DNA from: Saccharina japonica
Taxonomy: Eukaryota > Sar > Phaeophyceae > Laminariales > Laminariaceae
Direction: 5' to 3'
NCBI GenBank assembly: GCA_008828725.1
Contig: MEHQ01000169.1
Span: 299,312-363,311 of the forward strand
Length of the DNA: 64,000 nt
The notes below the pieces were generated by a model. The model was not told the origin of the DNA. It worked only from the letters and a program-made list of their open reading frames with translations, and searched no databases. How positions within the stretch are numbered: position 1 is the first letter of the stretch; each line of letters starts with the position of its first letter. This document shows, piece after piece, positions 43,801 to 52,800 of the stretch. The translations under genes and the position numbers were made by a program.

Positions 43801-46800
43801 AAGTGTCGTTATTATGCTCGAGAGGATCAAGTATCGTTATCGTGCGCGAAAGGGTCAAGGGTCAAGGTACGGTAAAAGCAGTATAGGACTTGGCCCAGCT
43901 TAGAATAAAACGGTTGATAGCGCACAAAAAGCGCTTATTACAGCTTCATTCCGAGAAATTTCCTTAGTGGTCGGGGTCAGGGTGAAGGATAGGGTTAGGG
44001 TTTAGAGTCAAGTATATTTCAACCACTTTGGCGAAACTGTTTAATAGGCCAAGTCGCGAGCACGGCTCGTGTTATACTAAGTATACCGATATACACTAGG
44101 TGTTATACGGTACCAGGTTGGAGGTTAGGCCCTGACCCATTTGGTGTGTTTTTTTTTTCGTGCCCACTTTTTCGGAATGGAACGAGTCCAAACAAGCCAA
44201 GTATAGCACCAGAGTTTGGCCATTTTCCCACAGTTTTGGCTTAGGTTTTGGTAGCCATAAGCCCCCTTTTGGGGGGCCGTTCACGATTTTTTGGTCGGTT
44301 TTGCGCAAAAGGGCGAACTATGGCACCAGGGTTTGGCCATGTTTCCGCAGTGTGTATTTAAACACATGAGCGGGGTGTGTGAACATAAACCAACTACTGT
44401 TGAAATGCTGAATCGTATGCATATAAGTCAACGGATTTGATGCTGTTTAAGTATTCGGCGAAGTTCCCGATGCCGACTGGGCATGTAGCCCGGGCTTTCA
44501 ACGAACCCAACGCCAAAAATAGGGGTGGCATAGGCTGCCTATGGCATATTTTCTCTTGTTTTGCCACCCCTTGTGCCCACGATCCTAATGGCACGTGCCC
44601 ACTCCAGCTTATGGCTTTGCTTATGGTACGTAGAGCCAATTATGCCAATCGCTATGCCCACCAAATGGGTCAGGGCCTATTGGAGGTATCACAGGGGGCG
44701 TTCGTAGAGCTGGGGTGCTTAACTACCAAGGTGCTGACGGACGGTACACAAGAGGTTGAGGCATGATGCCTAAGTCTAAGCCGACATGACACGCCTCATA
44801 TTCAGGGCCATAGGCCGTCCATGCCTAAATATACTATCACTTACCACTCTGTCCGTAAATATAAGCGCCTTTTATACAATACTACTCAATAAAAAGGTGC
44901 TTATATTTCTGGACGAAGTGGTATGAGTTGGTGGTTGCTGTGACCTGGCAGCGATTCGTACCGCCCTTTGCGCGGGTACAGCAGTCTCGAAAACAACTTA
45001 CACCAGGCAGAGCAAAACGACCACAAGGAATGCAACGCATACTCTCATGATGTAGTGCATGCAGTAGCGGTGTAATACTGCGTATTAATATAGGTCACTA
45101 TATAGCTCCTTTAAAACTCCACCCTCGCATTTTGGAGACGAATAACAACCGTACCACTAGAAATTGGCGAGGGGTCATCTGTGCAGTAGTAAAGCATGTA
45201 ACAGCAGATACGTAATATATTAATATCATGAACACGCATGCCTGTTCGGTGTTCGGGACCAAGGTCTGTCAACCATTTTTAAGCGCGTCCCCTTCCCCCG
45301 CGGCGACAGCCTTGGCAACTCTAGCAACTCCCGCAACCGGCAACGGGGCCGGAGCGTGTATGGTGGGCCTGTGGTGTCACTCACTCCAGCGAACTCAAAA
45401 CATGCGTGTTTGTCTTCCATGCCCTGCTGCTGTAGTGGCCCTAGTGGCACGACGGGTAGATGGCTACGGTACGGCTAGCAGGAGCGAGGCCCGTGTGTGG
45501 AGCGACGGGCGAGTCATCGTCGGGGCCATGGACTAGACCAACTTATTGTCGAAACCTCAGAACAAGCATTTGGCCTACTTGGGACTTCGTGCGGGTTTGT
45601 ACTGACGTACTTTACCTTACTTCCACAGATCAGTATTGATGTAATCGTAACAAAAAAAACGTATTAATAGGTATGTATACCTTCAATACCAGGCGGCATT
45701 TTACTTATCCGCATGCATTGTGCTGTCTTTATCACTGTTCTTATTTATATATTGACAGCATAGTCCAGACTAAATAGCAGAATACAACGAAATACTAGCC
45801 GTTAGCCGTCGTGGATGCTGCGCCCGCCAACATCGTATCACATTGAGAATACCATATCGAGAAAGAAAAAAGCGTGCCTACAGCAGCAGTAGCATACCAA
45901 GAAAGGTAAAAAAGATAACTCCAAGCAATATCACATCGAAAAAAATGAAAAGGTGTTAAAGCAATACTTAAGTATCATATCGACCTATAGGCTACAGCAG
46001 TTAGCAGCATCGGATCGAGCTACTTGATGCCATACTGATGTCATACCATGCACCCGGCACGACTTGGACAAAAAAATAGTACTTAATAGTGTTGTAAACA
46101 TTGTTAAAGTTGGTACGTATTCATAGGAGAAACGCACTGAGGGCAACTCGTGGAGGGCAGGCAACGCACGTAGAGCGCGGGGCAAGTGTCCAGTAATCTT
46201 AAATCTACGGCAGGCTGAGCTTAATATAAAACTACAGCAGTACTGACAACATAAAACCCGTACGCAGCAAGCACGATCGCAGCAGTAGCACACGCTGGTT
46301 CAAATAAGAGTTTCGACCTATGATACAGTAATTCTCGATCTTACAGCAGAAGTATCAGTGTACTGCTTAAGACGAGTACGGAGTACGAATGAGACATACT
46401 ATGAATATGGAAGTGTACCTGTGCTATCAGTAGACTAAAAGACATCGGGGCTCGACGGCACAGCTTGGCCACAACAAGGGGTGATATTACGCTATTAATA
46501 GTACTGGCGTGTATGGACTACAAAGACCTCGTACAAGGTGCAGAGAACGAGTACGTACACGAGTACGCACTGTCAGGTAAGGTATTCACCATTCACATAA
46601 CACTGATGTTGCTGCGCTGCGATATGACGTGTACGATACGAGTTGCTGTCGGGCAGACTTTGGCATCGGACGAGACTCTTATCAATGATTATATAGGTGT
46701 CATCATAGTGTCAATTAGCGATACTGTTGTAGTGTCAAAAGGCAATCGCAATGTCAAACAATCAGCCTGTCAATCAAAACCAACACCTCAAAATGCGACA

Positions 46801-49800
46801 TTGCCGAAACGTCAAAATCATAAATCAAAATCAACTAAAACCTATTGGCACAGTTTGTATCAGCTTGTCAATCAAAACCAACACCTCAAAATGCGACATT
46901 GCCGAAACGTCAAAATCAAAAGTCAAAATCGACTAAAACCTATTGGCATAGAGTCTATTAACAGGCTACCAGGTACTGACGTACGTAATAAATTATCGCA
47001 TACGGGGTGTACGTTAGATCAACAGTTCATGCTGCGCATATCGGGAGCGAGGCATGATAAACTGATTATTGAATCGTATCGGTTGCTGGAACGTTATATT
47101 AGCCATCAGTGGCGTCGCCGGCACCATATTGTGGAGCCACCACTACGTATTGATACTACACTGTAGGTAATAATCATTTTTAATAGTGTAACAGAGCCAG
47201 TCGCCCCGGTGGGCTATCAGTTAACCACGAAGCTTGTTAGCATCGAGATCGTGAGTTCGAGCCCCCCCCAGTGCATGCTCGTAGGGACTTTCCCTCGCAA
47301 AAAAATATCTTGACTATTAATAGCGGAAAGCGCGAGAGCGTGAGTTAGCAAGATTCGATGTAGATCGACGAGCGTTGGGAAGGCTGAATTGAATCCTCTG
47401 CGAGATAAAAATGAAGGCAAGAACCGTAGTGGGGGAGGAGGAAGAGGAGCCTACTTTGTGACCCCGGATTTGAGTTACGATTAGGGAGGGAGAAAGACAG
47501 AAGTGCGAAGATAATAAATGGGATGGGAAAAAAAAAAGAAAAAAAAAGTATACAATACGAAAATAATACCAGTTGATGTGTACCAGGTACTACACTATTA
47601 GATTATTAATAACTACCTGGTAGCTAATAGGCGGGTTGACGGATTCGTCAAATGCCACCCGTGCGTGCTCATTACGCAAGTATTAATGTTATACGAAGTA
47701 TTGGTACGAGTTGTTCGACATATTATATTGAGCTGTGATTGAGATGACTAGAAAAAGTCGCCTGCTAGGTGTTATAGTTTACAGTAGTTGCAGCGGGCAG
47801 CCGTACCAACTATGCGACAATTTGGGTGTCCATGCTTATGGAAGACTTCTTTTCCACGGGGTGCGTATTTCCCCGTGAAATCACACGCTCAGAGAGAGGG
47901 AGAATGAGAGCTGAGAGGGTGTGCTGCAACTCATGGCGCATCGAAAACCATCGTATACATCGACGGTACCGGTGCCGATGGCAGTGATTAAGGTTATTGG
48001 TGTTCATTTCGCCAAACAGGTTTTGCATCTGTAGAAAAAAAAGGCAAACAGCGCCAGGCGAACAGTCAACTAGGGTCAACTAGAGTCAGTTTAACTAGCC
48101 GGGAAGTCCATCCAAGTCACAGCCCTATTAATAGCTGCCTATCTGGAATAAGTGCACTGGGTTGTTGCCCCCACAGTCCCACACACCATGGACAATTCAA
48201 CTACTGTAGTTCAACCTCAGCCTTTGATTGTTTGCTTTACACAACCTATTTGTATGTATGTACAAGGGCTCCGCTTCGCGGGCGGCTGACGCCGCCCGCT
48301 ACGCTCGCGCAAGGAAAGGGGTACAGAAGAGGCCCCCATGATGTAGTGCAGGCACTGCGACTTGAAAATGCCAAGAGGTTCATGGTGCAGCAAAGAAACG
48401 GCGGACTTGACATGCATGCAAAACATGCTCGGGGTGCACAATAGCTCCATGCTCCAGGACGACAAAGCTGTACGTTCGAAAGAGAAAGCACAGCAACACG
48501 GCTCACGGCGCGGCGCTGCGCTGTCTGCTGTGGGTGTGTGAGTTGTGCATGTTTCGTGAGTATGTGTGGTAGTACAACACTATTAATATTACGAGTACGA
48601 AGTACTTCGTACTTTGTACGAGTATACCTCGTATACTTTATTGTATGAAGAGAAAACGCACAACACCAGCACGGTCGCCAAGTTGTGAAGAATGCAAAAC
48701 AAAAAAATCCACAAAACTGAGAAAGACGTATGATACATACGTACTCGTACTCGTACTCGAACAAAAACTGCAAGCAACAACAGCAGTACAGCGTAGCACT
48801 TCGAATGACATACGAACTCGTACTCGTATCGTGATCGCGCCGCTCAAAAAACAAAAAAGTTTGTATGTATGTATGTATGTATGTATGTATGTATGTATGT
48901 ATGTATGTATGTATGTATGTATGTATGTATGTATGTATGTATGTATGTATGTATGTATGTATGTATGTATGTATGTATGTATGTATGTATGTATGTATGT
49001 ATGTATGTATGTATGTATGTATGTATGTATGTATGTATGTATGTATGTATGTATGTATGTATGTATGTATGTATGTATGTATGTATGTATGTATGTATGT
49101 ATGTATGTATGTATGTATGTATGTATGTATGTGTGTGTATGTATGTATGTACCCTTGGCCGGCGAAGCCAGGCAACTAACTGACTCTAGTTGACTAGTAG
49201 GCTGCCGCTATTTGCCTTATTTTTACATATGCAAAACCTGTATGGTAAAGTGAGCACCAACAGTAGCCTTAAGCACTGCCATCGGCACCGGCACCGTCGA
49301 TATATCCGATGGGTTTTGATGCCCCATGAGTTGCAGCACACCCTCTCAGCCACCTGTGTTGCACTGCCCACAAAGTGAGAAACAAAAGTACTTTCAGATA
49401 ACGCCTAATTTGTGGAAAACTGGGTTGGGTCAATATCAGCCCCGAACAAGGCCCTTTTCACAGACACCGTGCTCCCCACAGAAGCCTCCAAATGACACAC
49501 CACACGCAGAGGAACTCAATCAAGTCATGGTAGAGCCTGTTCGGTAGCTTGATGGTGCTTGATCCTCCTAGAGTTGGATTAATTCAGTTTCCCGCAGATG
49601 GAAGCAGGTAGCAGCTTCGGTCGAAGCAATTAGGCCGCCTGTTTAGACAATCTTCACGGTCGAGGTCGCGGTGGAAGGCGTCGACGAAATCGCCCAGAAC
49701 TCTTCCTGCGCCCGTGTATATATGCAAGGAAGGTTTTCAGGGGCGGGAGATATCGGGATCGATCCTACAGACGGCGTAATCGGCCTCAGAAGTGTGCCTC

Positions 49801-52800
49801 AAAAATCAAAGAAACGTGTACAAAAACGCAGTCATTTATTTCCTGCTGTATACGAGTACTCGTATTCATATTTTTCGAGAAAAATATTCGTTTTGAGCTG
49901 TAAAAAACAACTTGTTTACAGTACTAGAACAACGACCTGGAACCACATTTTCAAACTTCAGCGACGAGGTCGCGCACCGTAGAGGGCACGGAATCGGCTG
50001 TCACTTTGCCACACTGCTGTGGGTGCGTCAAGGAGTCTTTTGAGGGGCGGGAGATATTCGGATCGATGGTATTGATGGAGCTGTGGTGGATTGCATATTT
50101 TCCCACAGGAAAAAATCAGGGGTGTTGTTGTTCCAGTTGTCGACTGCTGAATGAAGATTTAGCCAAATCACGATTATTTTGTGGGCAGTGCAACACAGGT
50201 GCAGCTCACTCTCCCGCTCAGTGGTATCACGGGGAAATGCGCACCCCGTAGAAAAGAAGCCTTCCATAAACACGGAAACCTAAGAGTCGGATAGTTGGCA
50301 CGGCTGCAACTAAATATAATACCTACAGCAGTAGCTGGCGACCTTTGGCAATCCAACTCACAACTCTAACGGCAGCAGTACTGGGAGTATTGGGAGTATT
50401 TAGTTTTTCGAGTACTCGCAGTATGAGAGTACTAGCGGCCGAAATACTGCCAGCACTGGCACTGTCCGCAGTACAGAACCCCGAAATACTGCCAGTACCC
50501 GCAGTACCTGCTGAAACTACAGCGAGTACTGGCAGTTCAATACTTGAAGTAAAGACAGTATCCGCCGAACAGAACCCCCAAATACTGTGCGTACTCGCAG
50601 TATAAGCAGTATCGAGTATCGAGCCCTGGCATACTGGCAGTACTGTCAGTACCTGCAGTATTTCCCCCTGCTGGTACGTATGATACTATACTGCTGTACT
50701 TACGTACGAGCTCCCCACTACTGGGAGCTGGGAGAATCTGTGAATGTGAATGTTCTCACATTAGGTATAGCAGATTACGCAAAAATCACACTGCAGCCCA
50801 GTACCTAATTTTGAACGTAGTATGAGGCAGTACTCGTAGCCCTATGATACGTATGTATTATACGAGTACAGGTGTACGTTATTGGTACTAATAGTAGTAT
50901 TAATAGTTGTTGATGATGTTGCTGTCTACCAGTACATCATAATGATCTCTACCCGACGAGGTCCAGCACACTCGGGTACAGGAGGACTCAGAGCATGCTC
51001 GTATACGTATACTTGTGAACGTAAGGTAGTCGGTATACAAATATGGCACCCGTATGTACATGGTCTATGTTATCAAGCGCCAGTACTGCTGTACCAGATA
51101 CCACGCAACAGCCAGGTAACTCTGTACAGGGTCGTATATGGGTAACTATTATTACGATGGAGCGCTGAGCGTGAAGCGGGCCAATTGACCCTACTCTGAA
51201 TCCGGTACACTTCACAAAGCTTGGTCTACCGTCCGCCGCCGAGCCGGCGACCGCCGCGCGAGCGTGCCGCGCCCTTCCCACACATCAGCCCTCGATGTCT
51301 CGGGCGAACGAGCGGGCGCCTGCGTCGAACTCGGTGAGCGGGGGGCTTGCGAAGCCCTCCCGGGGACGGCTCGCTCTCTCCCCGGCGTGGCGGACAGTCG
51401 CAAAAAAGTTGAAACCCCCCGCGTACCATTATACCACATCTTGCTGAGAGCAGAGGAGAGAGAGGTGCGCGTGCGAGATAGAGAGAGACGCTTGCTGTGC
51501 AGCTCTTTGACGATGCTGGTGTGGTGGTGTACCTGTGTAGCTATTTGCGTAGGAGCGTGCGCTCAATCGCCGTGAGAGGATAGAAGGTCAGGGGGCGACG
51601 CAGCCTGTGTGTGCTGCCTGTGTCCCTCTACGTGTGTGTGTGCTGTGTGTACCCTCCTCTACCCAGGGAGGCCAGAGGCACAGGTTTGCCGTGCTTGCGT
51701 GTTTCCAGACAACGGCAGAACCAGCACCCGACTACAATCATGCCAGCAGCAGAGCAGTAGCTTCGTCTCCGTGGACCCTGAGCCCTGGCGCTTGCCTGCA
51801 GCAGCACGAACACCCTCTACTTCCTCTAGGCCACCACGTTTCCCTTAAAAAACCAAACAAGAGCACCGCAGCAGCAGAAGCAGCAGCAGCAGCAGCAGCA
51901 GTCAGCCTCAATGCCACCTCCCTATCCGAAATTTTAAGATGGTTTTGGTAATCATATAATTAAAAGTTAATTTTCTTCCAACAACTCTATTCAACCATTT
52001 CACGCACCTGGGTACGTACGTTTTCAGAGTGATATACGACCATCCACCTATATACTGCTGTTTTATAGCTTCCCTTTTTCCCCTCGCTGCCTCGGCAAGG
52101 TCTTTGCTTTGGCATGGCCCATAGCGAGGGGGGGGGTCTTTCTAGCGAGCAAGGCTAGACTCACCCTCAAGCGGACCGATACCTTCTTGCTGCTGCGCAC
52201 CCGCCGCGAAGCGTGTGCAGCGGTAGAGTTGGATCGGCACTGGTGCGTCAGGCGCAAACGTCCAGATGCACGGGCCTTTTTGGCCGTCGGTGTAGACAGC
52301 AATGTCCATCTCACTTTTGTGCGCGGAGGCAGACGCCATCAGAAAGGTGGACGGACACTACGTACACAGCCCTAGGTATGTTTGCTAGAGGGAGCTGTAC
52401 TGTCTCAGTAACCTGGCTTCGCCACCAAAGGAGGAGGGAGCGTGTGGCGACGAGCTGTTGTTGGACTGGTCAATCCCTTCAGCGCGAGAATTTTTATTTT
52501 TCAGACCAAGCACCCTGAGTGCAACGAGAGAGAAAGCGAGGAGCCGACTGGGAAGGACAGCAACGAGAGCGTGTACGGACGGAGCGGGTCGAGTGTGGTC
52601 GTGCTAGGACTGGCCGAGCGGCACCGGAGCGGCGCGCCTGAGCAGCAGCACAGCAGCGCGCCGGCGCAGCAGCACAGCAGCGCACAGGAGAAGCGATCCG
52701 GAGCACGGACGACATCGACCCGTGACGGACGAACATTTTTGTTTTTCTGTTGACAAATTCTTCGCTTTTTCCCCCGAATGTTGTTGTTGGGTCGGTGTGG

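Larger units (their letters stand above)
47829..50275. mobile_element. Foldback element in SPNS intron 1
   Basis: The left arm 47829-48095 is matched in reverse by 49180-49350 plus 50202-50275. The outer ends are CCATGCTTATGGAAGACTTC and, inverted, GAAGCCTTCCATAAACACGG. Further paired words are ACGGGGTGCG, GCTGAGAGGGTGTGCTGCAA and GACTCTAGTTGAC. The right arm is split by the 851-bp element below. Between the arms lie a GC-rich palindrome (CGCTTCGCGGGCGGC, 48271 on) and the GTAT microsatellite. No transposase was recognised. Confidence 0.75.

Noticed and set aside
43980..44010. Telomere end or chromosome fusion site
   Set aside because: Only about two TTAGGG units; similar short tracts are scattered through the window.
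46465..47166. A 233-codon frame as a gene
   Set aside because: It is kept open by a 99-bp tandem repeat; no recognisable motif and an implausible composition.
48645..49193. Open frames of 100-310 codons of YVCM/THIH repeats on both strands
   Set aside because: Entirely due to the (GTAT)n microsatellite.
51264..51575. A gene in the GC-rich patch of SPNS intron 1
   Set aside because: Low-complexity frames open on both strands, with no splice-supported structure or motif.
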